Under the pieces are notes generated by a model that was given only the letters and a program-made list of their open reading frames with translations, was not told the DNA's origin and searched no databases. The position numbers were made by a program, and so were the translations under genes. Shown here in pieces: positions 24,208 through 35,345 of a stretch of 64,000 nucleotides of DNA (the first letter of the stretch is position 1; each line of letters starts with the position of its first letter). Source of the DNA: Polytrichum commune (lineage: Eukaryota; Streptophyta; Polytrichopsida; Polytrichales; Polytrichaceae); NCBI GenBank assembly GCA_950295325.1, contig OX485804.1, positions 32,486,001-32,550,000 on the forward strand, read 5' to 3'.

Positions 24208-25850
24208 CATATCCCATACCACCAGAATAAATTCAAAAAACACTCACTCAATTCCAAGAAACCACCAATCTTGACATACAAGCACTCATCCAAGAACTAC
24301 GCACCCTACACCTCCATCAAACAAATTGGGAAGAAGCCCAAAGAAAATTCCAAGACATAATTAACACGCTAAGTACGTGCGTCGAGGAAACATGCCTCAA
24401 CACACAAATCATCCATGCACTCCCACACAAAGCTAGCCAACAAGGAGGCTTCCTACCACGCAAACAACAAAAATTATGGAAACACCACCTTAAGATCTAC
24501 CATAGCATCCGAAATGCAGTCCAAATTACACACTCTCTACCACGTGCAAGCTGGCCAAACCACCCAAACATCCAACAAATCTACACACTAAAAAACACAA
24601 CCATCCCCCATACCCCGGATAACGACACAACGGTAAAAAAATGGATCGATGAACTCGCAACCATAGGACGAACAACCAAAATGGAAGCCCATAAAGTTAC
24701 CACTAAACAAACAACCATTAATTGCAAAAAAAAACCATTACAAGATATAGGCTCATACTAAACACCAAACCCAAAAGTATACATTAAAAAATATTCAAAC
24801 CAACCACAAATACACCCTTAGACTGCCTCAGAGATATAGGAGACAACATAATCACAAACCCAATAGATGTTAACCAAGAAATTACACAAACACAACGTAA
24901 CTCCTTTAACAGAAAAACTTCTTTATGCGATGACCCCACCGACCACCCCACAATATGTCACTGCGCAATCCGTAAATACCCATGGCTTGACCATAAAGGA
25001 TTCATCATCGAAAGACGAGGCCCCCATAATGCCAACTATCATAAAACTTCACCCGAGAAGTGTATGATAATAGTTCTAAGCGACTAGCCAAGGGGAAAAC
25101 CCTGGGACCTGACAATATCCCTAATGAAATTCTCAAAGCACTACACCCCGCCTTCCACGATATGTTGTTTTTATTTTTCTAACGATGCTACCACCAAAAA
25201 AACATACCCCAGTACTGGAAACATAATAAAACACTACTCCTTGAAAAAAAAGGCGACCCACAAATGCTCACTAACTATAGACCTATAGCCTTGGCTAATA
25301 CTATATACAAACTATATACTAGCACACTCACAACCCTACTTACAAGCTATGGGGAAAAACAAAAAATCATCCACCTTAGCCAAGAAGGCTTCTGGCCACA
25401 AAGAAACACAACCAGACAAATTCAAATGATAATAGCAGCACTAGAAGACGCACGCTTAATCAATAACGACATAAACCTTACCTACATAGACTTTAGAAAC
25501 GCCTTTGGATTCATAGATCACGCAAGACTCCTTGCACTAATGAAGGACCTTGGATACCCCCGAGATGCCGTTGAATTAATAAGCAATATTTACACAAGCT
25601 CAACCACATCCTTCCATGGTAACCACTTTGGAACAACCCCACCCATACAAATTAATAAAGGCACCATCCAAGGCGATACCCTAAGCCCATATCTCTTTAT
25701 CATCTTCCTAGATCCACTCCTCCGATGGTTAGAAAAAGACAACATAGGTTACCATAGCATATGCGGACGACCTTGCCATCCTCACCGATAACACAACAAA
25801 TATCCAACACAAATACACAAACTCCAAAAATACTCATAATGGCCGCACCT
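24208..25850 (+). pseudogene. LINE reverse transcriptase domain (ORF2)
   Basis: RNA-directed DNA polymerase of the retrotransposon. Upstream linker residues (24.25-24.76 kb) read as an alpha-helical LINE linker. RT motifs follow in order: GPDNIPNEILK near 25.1 kb, NYRPIALANTIYKLYT, EGFWPQRNTTRQI, LTYIDFRNAFGFIDH (first catalytic Asp at 25489-25491), KGTIQGDTLSPYLF, and YADDLAILTDN (catalytic Asp pair, YADD at 25760-25771). The YADD is one frame away from the preceding 175-codon ORF (25264-25791), so a small indel separates motif B from the active site. In-frame stops also lie near 25.18 kb. Fingers, palm and motif order are those of non-LTR RTs. Confidence 0.92.
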
Positions 25851-28180
25851 AGACCTTAACCTCTCTAAGTGCGCAATCACAAGATGCCCGAACAAACCTA
25901 ACCTAAAACCTACTACCTTCAAAGCATACATACAAGCCCAATGCATTCACTTCAAAAACAAACTCTTCCCTACCCTCACACAAAATGAACCATACACATA
26001 TCTCGGTATAAACCTAGTCCCCTCACCAAAATGGAGCATCCAAAAAAACATTATCATAGAAAAAGCCAAAAAACAGAGCAAATTATTAATGACATCCCCC
26101 CTACGATTAAGCCAAAAATACATATTTTAAATTCAATAATGAAACCAGGATTAGCATACACCTACTATGCAATCCCATTTTCTAAGCCAGACATAAAGAA
26201 ACTAGACAATATTCTTAGTAAGTTAACTAAGGAAATATGTAACCTACCCAATAGCACAACAAACATACTAACCCACCTCCCCAATGTGGACTTTGACATT
26301 AATACCACCTCCATCCTCCCCGACTATATCAACTGCATTGGTAAGCAACTACTAAATGCCCTCAACGATCAAGGCCAGCTAGGTCAAGTCTACCAAGGCC
26401 TTACCAAATATATAACAACAAAATATGAAGGATCCTACCATCTCCCACACCTAAATTATCAAACATGTGCAAGATCACCTGTATCCCGCACACTCTATCT
26501 ACTCGAAAGGGAATATGAAATCCATGTACACACCTCCATCAAAAACTTTCCGATTAAACAATCAGCAATAGAGCTTGCATGGACACAAACCGCAGAATAC
26601 ACCCTCTTCTCCCCAGACCAAAAACAAGCTGCTAAAAGGTACCTCAACAAACTACACACGTATAATATCACTACCCTCAACCAAATCCAAAATCCCGACA
26701 CACATGAAATACTATCCCCTAAAGAATTCAAACAAAAATTCAAGGCCGCCCCAAAGCTAATCAAAGAAGCCTTGGCCCAAGCCCAACTACTATTCCCACA
26801 TAGCTCACCAACAATCCACAACCCTCCCCCACAACAAATACCACCCACAATACATAATCCGCCCACAAATACCATCAACCAAGTAGACCCCACGATGGGA
26901 AAACCAATACAAGCCATAAAAATGCCAAAACCACAACATATAAAGATAAATGGGGAGCAAAAGCCGTAAAGCAACACTACCTATGTCAATGGGATACCCA
27001 CCCAAACAGCTCAACAAAATGAGTAGAAACATCACGACTCCTCCACCATGATAATATCACATTAGACCACTCCATATTTGTGCTCCACAAATTTCTACAA
27101 AACCAACACAAACTCAACACCCTAGCCACCTATAACTCAAGTATTAAACTTCTCACAATCTAAAGATCAAAGATTCATTCGTCCACCCATCATCGCCCCC
27201 AACCTTACACTAAACACAAAAGAATGCAACCCAAATAAAGATATCACTGCCACCAAACTCATCATACAAATACGAGGAATAGAAGCCAACATATACGACC
27301 AAAATGAAGCATACGTCCTAACCATGCCAATCACAAGACTACAATGGCTGTGGGAACGATATAACCAAAACCAAACGCACCCCATGATACACTTCTTTAA
27401 CCCCCCGCCCCAAGACTTCGCCACCGAAGTCTTATGGCTGACCCAAAGATATGTCACAATTCTCCCAAAAAGGAAACCAAAAAAACATAACCCAAACAAC
27501 AACCACCAAACCCTACACCCCTCCACCCTACAGACCCTAATCGCAACCTACAACATCACACACTCATACTACTACTCACCCCTCACATGCCCAATAACAC
27601 TCACACAATATAACTCCCCACAAAACAAAGATATAACTTTTGGATCAACCGGTCTCGCTCACGCATCAAAATGGGGAGGCAATGGCCTAGCCCATCCCCC
27701 AAACCTTAAAATTGTGTTGACCTCAATCCATTGGGCCCGAATGGCAACCCAAACATACCACAATGCCACAACCATCATCGTAATCAACCATAAAGAGAGC
27801 ACCCTCCCCATTACCCATGCAGAAATGTACATAATAACCATCCCCCTAACACCATACAATACAACCCCACACTGGAATGGCCAAAATATCTACACCAATT
27901 ATAAAACCAATACACTACCATAATCAAAATCCACAAGCATGGTTATACATCAGTCAACCCTCAAATACCCAATGCACTCATATCCAACATAACTAATCTA
28001 TACAATATTGAAATTAACAACAACCCAACCCAAACTACCCCTCATATATATATATATATATAAATACACCAATGCATGGTAGCAAGCCCCACAATACAAC
28101 CACTTGGAAACCAACTACTCAGCACACCCCCTACCAACAAAACTATAAAATATCCATCCCCTTAAATTCAAGCCTCAACA
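25851..28180 (+). pseudogene. LINE ORF2 region between RT and RNase H
   Basis: Long open segments (26031-26969, 27324-27923) with the same A/C-rich composition encode the RT thumb and an extended connector, e.g. MKPGLAYTYYAIPFSKPD and later helical, Gln-rich stretches. Frame changes occur near 26.97 and 27.92 kb, and a (TA)n microsatellite sits at 28043-28062. I recognise no further catalytic domain. The connector, about 750 codons long, is large for a LINE. Confidence 0.55.
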
Positions 28181-28181
28181 A

Positions 28182-28799
28182 TGCATATACACTGATGGCT
28201 CATTCATACCCCCCGATGAACATGGTATAGGCAACACAGCCGGATCTTGTGTCTACTCCCCCGCCAACAACATTAGGATTGCGGAGAGACTCCCAGGCCT
28301 TCAAAACATCCTCAAAGTTGAACTGAATGCCATCCTAATAACAATCCAAAGTACACAATACCACACGCGAGATTTCCACATCTTTACAGACAACCTTAAT
28401 AATATATACTTGATAAACAACCACATACGACATCCATCATCCCAACACAACCCGGACAAACTACTCATAGTCGCCATAGTCAACTACATAACATGGTCCA
28501 CGCATAAAATCAATATTCAAAAAGTCAGAGCACATACAAGCATAATAGGCAATGAAATAGCAGATCAATTAGCAAATGATGGAGCCCTCCTAAACAAACC
28601 CACCAACACACCCAAAATACATACGGCCCATACCACACCATACTGGCTCAATGGGGTACCAACAGGTTCCCACACGGGGGCCATACGAAACCTACAAACA
28701 TATATCAACAAAGAACATAGAAACCAAGAATTGAGGCTAGCACAATCCAAATTCACATACAATTGGGCAATTCACAATGGACATCCAATGACCAAATAA
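28182..28799 (+). pseudogene. LINE RNase H domain (ORF2)
   Basis: RNase H1-type fold that would remove element RNA from the cDNA hybrid. All four acidic catalytic positions are visible: YTDGSFIP (Asp), KVELNAILI (Glu), FHIFTDNLNNI (Asp), and GNEIADQLAND (Asp), with a KVRAHTSIIGNE lead-in carrying the usual His. The frame is open across the whole domain (28182-28799). It lies between the RT and the zinc motif, the usual place for LINE RNase H. Confidence 0.88.
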
Positions 28800-29632
28800 A
28801 CCACAAACTCTCCAATCAATTTTGGAAAAACCCCGGGACCACAGATGCCCAAATCACACAAACTCTAAAATTTCGTTATGCCCAATACATGGGTAACCAC
28901 TGTAAACATTTATTTTGGCCTAACCTATATCCGAACCCAAATTGTACACTATGCCCCAACAATACCATAGATACATGGCCGCACTTACTATCTACATGTT
29001 CGAACCCACACATAAAGGGTCTACGAATAGCACGCCATAATAAAGCACTACACCAAATCACACACATGCTTCAATCAAACAAACACACAAGATGCTATAC
29101 ACTCGTAAATGCAAGTCACCAAAACTCTAGACCACAAGACAACATTGTCCCACAATGGTTATTTCAGTGCACCTGCCCCACCACATCATGCACATGCTTA
29201 GCTAGGTTGAGACCAGACATACTATGCGTACTTGGTGCTCCCACAAACAGCCAACCTCCCTTAAGGCACACCCCATCACACACCATACAATTCATTGAAT
29301 TCACATATTGTCACGACAAATTCCCAGATAATGCATGCAATGAAAAAGCCGCTAAACACAACCCACTCATAGACACACTTAAAAGAGCCGGCTGGCAAGT
29401 CAACCCTCTCATCACCATTACAGTAAGCGTTAGAGGGGCTATCCACGAGCAACCAATTAACAAGCTAGAAAATTTAAAAATACCCAAAACCGAGGTAAAA
29501 ACACTTATGAAACGCATACACCAAATTGCCATCAAATACCTCACATACCTAATACTAAACAGAAGAAAACTAGACAAGAAACAACCCCCAGTAGACCCCC
29601 CCCATAGACCACCTCTCCTAAGATCCAATTAG
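28763..29632 (+). pseudogene. LINE C-terminal CCHC and restriction-like endonuclease region
   Basis: One 289-codon open frame ending in TAG at 29630-29632. It begins with FRYAQYMGNHC and a zinc motif CTLCPNNTIDTWPHLLSTC (C-x2-C-x9-H-x4-C) near 28950-29000. Further on, LARLRPDILCV (Asp at 29216-29218), QFIEFTYCHD (Glu at 29297-29299) and EKAAKHNPLIDTL (Lys residues near 29345 and 29354) reproduce the order PD ... hydrophobic-D/E-x-T ... K-x3-K-Y/H that characterises R2-type restriction-like endonucleases. A later segment (SVRGAIHEQ) also resembles the tail of that domain. The motif comparison is from knowledge of the family; no alignment was run. If correct, the element had two unrelated endonucleases. 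Confidence 0.7.
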
Positions 29633-29700
29633 ACACCCCCCCCCCCCATACTCCCATGTACCCCCATAGACAATAGAAACTACACCCTCTTGAAAATACA

Positions 29701-29813
29701 GGAGCCCACCTTCCGAGAGGAAGGAAATACTCCTACGGTGACACTTGGTCAAACATGAACACAGTAGAAAGGAACGGGCTCCCATTAATGTCGGAGTACA
29801 ATTAAAACTCCGA
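29701..29813 (+). other. Foldable 3' UTR of the LINE
   Basis: Nested complementary segments: GGAGCCC (29701-29707) pairs with GGGCTCC (29776-29782). Inside, CCTTCC (29709-29714) pairs with GGAAGG (29719-29724) across a GAGA tetraloop. Just downstream TCGGAGT (29791-29797) pairs with ACTCCGA (29807-29813). Such 3' structures serve as RT recognition elements in R2-like and other stringent LINEs; this function is inferred. Confidence 0.6.
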
Positions 29814-29830
29814 TGTTACTTTTTATTTAT

Positions 29831-30751
29831 TTACTCTATCATATTCTAGCAAGTATGTAACATGATTAATTGAAAGCTTGACAAAATATGTTTACATTTT
29901 CTAAATTAATATGGTCTATTTTTAGACTTTGTTGTGCCAGACCGGCTAGCAACCTACGGTACTTACCTTATGTAGTTAAATGGTAGTCCGCTCTTTTTAT
30001 GTTTAATATGCTTGTGCAAAACAACAATACACAATATAGAAATTATAAAAATCAAAATAAAACACACCTCAAGGAGGCCATTTTGATATTGTTCTTTTTG
30101 TTCTTTTTTGTTTGTTTTGTTCTAACATTGTATGATTTGCGAATGAACATTCAAAATCTAGTTGTTCAACAACCTTAACAATATGGTCCATCTTGTTCAT
30201 TGTTGGGTCATTAGTTGAAGGGGTACCATGAATATATAGGCTTCAATTTGCAGTGGCTAATCAAGGGGGAGGATTAAGATAGGTAAGTCATCCTTTGTGT
30301 ATCATATCCTTATGGAAAGAGGTGAAGTCTTAGTAGGGGTAGAGTTTTTTAAAAGTGAGTATTTTCATGTGCCGTTGTAAATACATTAATCTCGAAGGTG
30401 GAGGTGAAGTGTTAGCCAATATCTTTGATAACTATAATCATGAGTATTTCTTTCATTAAGTAGTAGGTACTTGACTTCTACGGTATACTCCTTAAAAATA
30501 TCATTGTTTCTTGGGGGAGAGAGAGAAAGAGAGGGGACAATTATTACTTACTTTGGTTTTGTTACATTTATTTGGTTTTAATTGGATTGCAAATTTTTGT
30601 GTAAGCTTGCTTCTCTCATGGAGGATTTTTTTTAGTATCGGTAAGAATTTACACATGAGAAAGAATCTCTTGCCTTCCTTTGGATGTTTCTCGTCAATTA
30701 GAATGTAGATGTCAGGATTTTTATATTATAAATATTTTTGGTTGCAGCTAA
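29831..30751. other. AT-rich intergenic
   Basis: No gene or RNA recognised between the LINE and the next small element. Only short frames lacking family features. Confidence 0.6.
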
Positions 30752-31197
30752 GAGCAAGCCCACTCTCCTTGTATTTCTATCCACATTTGCACTTTAACAT
30801 CCGCAATGCACATGCAAATGCAAGGAAGTCGCCCACTCATTGATGTAAATATCAAACACAGATGAAATTTCATGCTAGAAGCCTCGAACTCTTTGCTTAT
30901 GTGAGAGATATGCATGGAGGGTTATATGTAATAAGACAAGATTTTTTAAAACCTTTGACCTACTACTTTTCTCTAGTAGCAGCTAGTTTAGACGAATTGG
31001 ATGGAGTTTGAGTTATAACCGGTTGAAGTTCATGACTTCAACAAATTACCAATCAATTTAGAGGGAATTCAAAAGTTGATATTGAAAATAATGCATGATG
31101 AGTGGTAGTTTTGCATGGGTCTACATCTACATACTGAAAGGAAGCCACTTTTGATTCCCGGGTGCAAATGCAAATCCAAGAACGATTGGGCTTGCTC
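30752..31197. mobile_element. TAA-flanked MITE (PIF/Harbinger, Tourist-like)
   Basis: A 446 bp element with imperfect ~40 bp terminal inverted repeats beginning GAGCAAGCCCA at both ends and continuing to TTTGCAC. It is flanked on both sides by TAA (30749-30751 and 31198-31200), the three-base target duplication typical of PIF/Harbinger elements. No transposase ORF. Superfamily call rests on target duplication and general TIR style. Confidence 0.75.
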
Positions 31198-31381
31198 TAA
31201 GCTCATTTTTGTGATGAGATGTATAAGCCTAGGCTTCAGCCACATGTGTACTTATTAAACTATTCACTTTGTTTCCCTCTGAGCGGTCTACTATTGAGCA
31301 CCTATTGCATTATTATCCAATAACATACACATTATTTAATGCAATAATACCTGGTGCATGCACGTTTGGAGTTAACCGAGG

Positions 31382-32044
31382 CTATGTTCGGGGAAAACCG
31401 ACGGCTAGTTCATTATCAGCCGATGGATTTCCCCTCATGGCTGGTCCAAATTTCCAACCATCGGATGGCAATCCGGCTGTAATTTCAATCCTCCGGCAAT
31501 TAGCCGATGAACCATAAAATGTCTTGGAAATGTAGCCGATTCTTCTTGTGAGTTACTGGATTTCAGCCAGAAGCATGCAGAGCGCTATTTGTCTGGGGCA
31601 CCTGATGATGCACTTGAAGAAGCACCCTAAACCTTAAACTTTTTGAATTATGCAACCTTTCCATGACCAAATCCAATTGCTTCTATGAAGAATTGGGGGA
31701 CCCTTGGCCTTCGAGCGGTGAAGGCATTGCTAGGTTTAGTTCATGCCAAGGATATTAACTCTTCAAATTCAAAGTTTTGAACATGCCTTTCATTTCACTT
31801 ATTCAAGATTTTGTACTAAGAAATGATTTCTAATAACTTTTCATACATTTTTTAAACAATTAGTGCCGATATGAATTCCATTTAATCGGATATTGGCCAA
31901 TGAAAACATGAAAATATAGGCAATTGGCCGATTGATGTTACAAAAGACCAGCTCTTGCCGATGTAAATTGGAAAAAATCCGACCCTTCCTAGCAACTACC
32001 GGCAATTAGCCACTAATAAGGCTTCCAAAACTTCCCGAACTCTG
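31382..32044 (+). mobile_element. hAT-like non-autonomous element, copy 1
   Basis: 663 bp, closely matching the copies at 37.5 and 55.3 kb throughout. Left end CTATGTTCGGGGAA; right end on the reverse strand CAGAGTTCGGGAAG. The 8 bp either side do not match, so this copy has lost its target duplication or its flank has rearranged. An 82-codon frame crosses the left end but is not conserved as coding. Confidence 0.8.
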
Positions 32045-32441
32045 CTTGGAAACACTAGGATCTTGACCAACCACATGCATGTGCCTAAAAATATCCCCGG
32101 ACACTGCACTCCCTTTATTTAGCAGATGACTTTCCTTCATTTTTAAGAGGTTGACTTTTCCCTCACGGACCCAAAGGATGAATCAATAAGTCAACGAATG
32201 TCTAGGTGTTCAATGTTCATGTTTGTCCATTGGGAATTAACTTAACTCATGATTCACCCATATATGGCCAAGGCATGCCTCGCCCTCTGTATATTAACCA
32301 CGGTGAAGACGAAGTCAATGCTATAGCATGTATACTAGTTTTAAAACTACTTTGACTTTGGAATTAGTATCATAGGTCTCAAATTACTATAGGAAGGTCC
32401 ACTTGAGATGACTACATTGATTAATCTCAACTAGGGCGTTT

Positions 32442-32994
32442 GATTCTACACCATTTATGGTATTTAAAGTCACATGCGTAAATGGTGTAAGTTACCCTAT
32501 TTCCATGCGTATGCTAGGTTACTCTAATGATCAACAACTCCACCATTAGTGTCACCTTGTGATACTTGGTGTTCGATTGTGTTTTACTAATATCTTGGCA
32601 TGAGTATGTTCAATGGTGTTCTGAGGTATGTGCATATGTTACACAATGGTCTACAAGCTAAGAATAGTGTACACCAATGACAGTGTGCATGAGTATGCTC
32701 AAGAATTTCTTCGTCTTGGATACTAAAATGTAAAGACATGACCCTTGCCATTAGTATGCTCAATAATATCTTCACCTTGCATACTAAAATGCAAAAACAT
32801 TCATCTCTAATATCCCAATGTGCTACACTAAATATCATATCATAAATGCTTTTTCACTTAAAAAGTGATTTATGTTGACAAATAGTTTCATACTAGCAAT
32901 CAGTCGATGTGACACTTTGCGACCTCTTGGCATCTAGTTTAGGCCCTTCGCAAATATTGTACATGATACTAAATATCATAAATGGTGTAATTCT
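32442..32994. mobile_element. TIR element with internal 60 bp tandem repeat
   Basis: Imperfect ~32 bp inverted ends: left ATTCTACACCATTTATGGTA, right (reverse strand) AATTACACCATTTATGATAT. The ends resemble the TIRs of the 215 bp elements at 16.3 and 34.3 kb, but the interior differs. Inside, a ~60 bp unit is repeated (from 32692 and from 32752: AGTATGCTCAA then GGATACTAAAATG, versus AGTATGCTCAA then GCATACTAAAATG). No coding capacity. Target duplication not clear. Confidence 0.6.
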
Positions 32995-33654
32995 CGAAAC
33001 ACGAACTATGTTGCCAAGTCTCAAAATTAGTGAGGGCTAAGTTTTTTTATTGAGTGATATTAAATTCATGAATGCATGCTCGTTTACCATACATTTCAAG
33101 AAAATTAGTCATGTTTAGTTATGATTACTTATGTAAATATTTACTTCAAGGAGATAAACTTTTATGAGAAGTCACCTAGTCCCGGGTTTCAAATGAGACA
33201 TTGATATGTAGGGATTCTGAAGAAGAGGGTGTGCTAAGAAGTGTCTAAGCTTGAAAGAAGCAGTTTGATAACTCTAGGTCAATTTGAGGTCCAGTCTGCA
33301 AACATCACATAGGATTCTCATATAACAATTGTTGATGCCAATGACTTCAAGGTTGTTGACTGATCGCTATCAAGTTACAATATCCCAAGACAATGAAAGA
33401 ATTATCATAATCACAGTAACGAGGTTGAAATCTCTTTACTCTGGCAAAGATAATCGGCAAAGAAATCGGAATCGGGAAGGTGAAGAGAGTGAGTGTCTGT
33501 CTGTCTGTTTGTCTGCACAGGCAGTGGACGGAGGAGATCAGGGGAGGAGGGTTACATCGGTCAGATCTGACGGTCGAGAAAGCATAGGCAACGTGGCCTC
33601 ACCAGAAGCCAGAAGTTGCTTTCATTGTCCATACACTTCTTCTCGAATAAGTGT
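32995..33654. other. Intergenic, nothing recognised
   Basis: No gene found. A short TCTG/TGTC-rich tract near 33495-33515 and a GC-richer patch at 33.5-33.65 kb precede the SINE insertion. Confidence 0.5.
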
Positions 33655-33665
33655 AGAATTGCTCA

Positions 33666-34048
33666 GGCACCACGGGCCTTGGCTTGGTGGTTAAGGCTCA
33701 TGGCCCCCAATGAGGAGGTTGTGGGTTCTATTCCCCATGCCGGCGTGGTGCTCACCACCTTAGTCCACCCAACTATGGTGGGGGGTCCTTGGACCTTGTT
33801 GTATGGGTAGTAGGGTACCTCAAAGCCCTTTGGGGGGATACCATGTCCGGTATCTTCAAGGCACTAGTGGCTAGCTGGGAACTAGTATAGTGTGTCACTA
33901 TAGTGCCCATCCTCGAAAGGGGAGAGTAGTATTGCCCCAATTTCCCCTTGTCCAGTGGGCATCGGGTCATTGACATTACGAACGGACACTTTATTCACAC
34001 CGGCCCCTTGCTAAAAAGGGACCGGAGTTTCTATCTATCTATCTATCT
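33666..34048 (+). mobile_element. tRNA-derived SINE with intact target duplication
   Basis: 383 bp element. Pol III internal promoter: box A TGGCTTGGTGG (33680-33690) and box B GGTTCTATTCC (33724-33734), spaced as in a tRNA. The body is GC-richer than its surroundings and the 3' end is a (TATC)n tract (about 34031-34048). It is bracketed by a perfect 11 bp direct repeat AGAATTGCTCA (33655-33665 and 34049-34059), the signature of LINE-mediated insertion. The perfect target duplication indicates a fairly young insertion. Not a functional tRNA: the body runs well past a tRNA length. Confidence 0.88.
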
Positions 34049-34318
34049 AGAATTGCTCAAGAAATGGCCAACTATCTCTCATGATAGAGAATGGCTTATA
34101 AGGAGCATACCATCAATATGTGTAAGTTTGGGGATCTAAAATCATAATGCATGGGAGCAAATCAACATGTGGTTGATATTATATTTCCATTTTCTCGCTT
34201 TATTGATGTGATTTAAGACGATTGTCCAAAGAGTCAATGGCCAAGGACATAGAATGAACGAAGAACATGCCCACTTGGAGGGGAGATTGAGCCACTTGAG
34301 TTACTGCCAATTAAGGAC

Positions 34319-34543
34319 CAATAAAGTTTATGGTATTTAAGTGTCACTCGTTATTCAAAGTTACACCCCGCTATGACTTTTTACTTATAATGAAATTTTT
34401 ATCAAGTAAAGATGTTTATGTTTAACAATGTCTAAACAACTTAATTGAGCTTACTTGATTGGAATTACAATATTCATACCAAAACATTATAGCATTACAT
34501 GCTTTCAAATAAAAAGTGACACTAAATACCATAAACAACGTAG
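34319..34543. mobile_element. Short TIR element, copy 2
   Basis: Same family as the 16.3 kb element: GTTTATGGTATTTAAGTGTCAC at the left and, on the reverse strand at the right, GTTTATGGTATTTAGTGTCAC preceded by CTACGTT. Size (~220 bp) and internal order (TATCAAGTAAAGATG, then AACAATGTC) match copy 1. The outermost left bases are degraded. Confidence 0.65.
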
Positions 34544-34675
34544 TTATGTTAAGTTAGCTAGAAGTTTTGTGGTTGCATTGGGCTTAGCTGGAGCTAGTAT
34601 TAGTTAAGTATAACCTAATTGGCCTCATTTTCTATTTGTCAATTGTGTGTGGGAGGATGAGTTATACAAAACTGG

Positions 34676-34815
34676 ATTACACTGCTTATGGTATTCAATG
34701 TTATTTCAATGTTATTTCAAATTGCTAGTTTTGATTACATAATGTTATGGTATTTTATTGTTGATGCAAGTTTTTGCCACGTAAAGATGTTAATGTACTA
34801 CAATGTCCAAAACAA
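34676..34815. mobile_element. Short TIR element, partial copy 3
   Basis: Left-end-like TTACACTGCTTATGGTATT and internal GCCACGTAAAGATG plus ACAATGTCC match the other copies, but I found no inverted right end. Truncated or decayed. Confidence 0.45.
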
Positions 34816-34849
34816 ATAATTTGGGATTTGCAGGTAAAGAAAAATCGAT

Positions 34850-35345
34850 CACACATTCAATCACACTTAATTAGTTTGAATGCGTATGAATACATATGAA
34901 AGTAGACAACATTACCTAAAATATTATAAAACATACATACTAAATCAACACACTAATTTAAGTGCCATTTTAGAATGACAAAGACAAATTCAAATTGTAA
35001 GTCACAAAAAGTATAACCTTAGTGGTAGTGAGGGTTTTGTAATATTTTTGACTTCCAAGTCAATTACATGCTTTATTGACGGTTTCACTTTGATAATGAA
35101 ATCCCAGTCAATTGCTTATTTACTTAATGGAAGTGAACATATACATTGGATTTTGGCCCTTGAAGGTGAAGTGCACTCAATATGGGATTTGTAGTCAAGC
35201 GGCCTTCAAGAATGCAAGGGCAATGATTTTTTCGAAGTTGGGCGGGGCGGGCAACAATTTTTGGTCGGTTCAAAATTTTCTTGGGAGGGTTGCCCCCGCC
35301 CAGATCTGACACCCCCAAAGTTCGTAGGGGGGTGTTTAATGTCTG
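34850..35345 (+). repeat. Solo arm of the 1.3 kb foldback family
   Basis: About 495 bp similar to the right arm of the foldback element at 39.43-39.95 kb: TCACACTTAATTAGTTTG at the start, then TTTTAGAATGACAAAG, TTTATTGACGGTTTCACT, AAGTGCACTCAATATGGGA, a GGGCGGGGCGGGCA box, and an end near GTTTAATGTC. No inverted partner lies upstream, so it is a single arm. Confidence 0.7.

Larger units (their letters stand above)
18240..29830 (+). mobile_element. Large dual-endonuclease LINE (Dualen/RandI-like), degenerate
   Basis: About 11.6 kb of continuous A/C-rich, G-poor sequence with a full complement of non-LTR retrotransposon parts in order: repeat-rich leader (18.24-19.57), ORF1 (19.58-21.58), spacer (21.6-22.29), and ORF2 (22.29-29.63). 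ORF2 holds a 2A-like motif, APE endonuclease, RT, RNase H, CCHC and a restriction-like endonuclease signature. A structured 3' UTR follows (29.63-29.83). Frameshifts and in-frame stops mark this copy as dead. The outer boundaries are judged from composition and the last structured segment; I saw no certain target-site duplication. No OTU-type protease motif was found. The combination of APE, RNase H and restriction-like endonuclease is known from the Dualen/RandI group described in Chlamydomonas. Confidence 0.8.

Noticed and set aside
26495-26977. 160-codon minus-strand ORF within the LINE
   Set aside because: The reverse of A/C-rich coding DNA yields G/T-rich open frames (Trp, Gly, Val, Cys) by composition; no family resemblance.
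33666-33745. Functional tRNA gene
   Set aside because: A and B boxes are present, but the unit continues 300 bp to a TATC tail and has target duplications, so it is a SINE.
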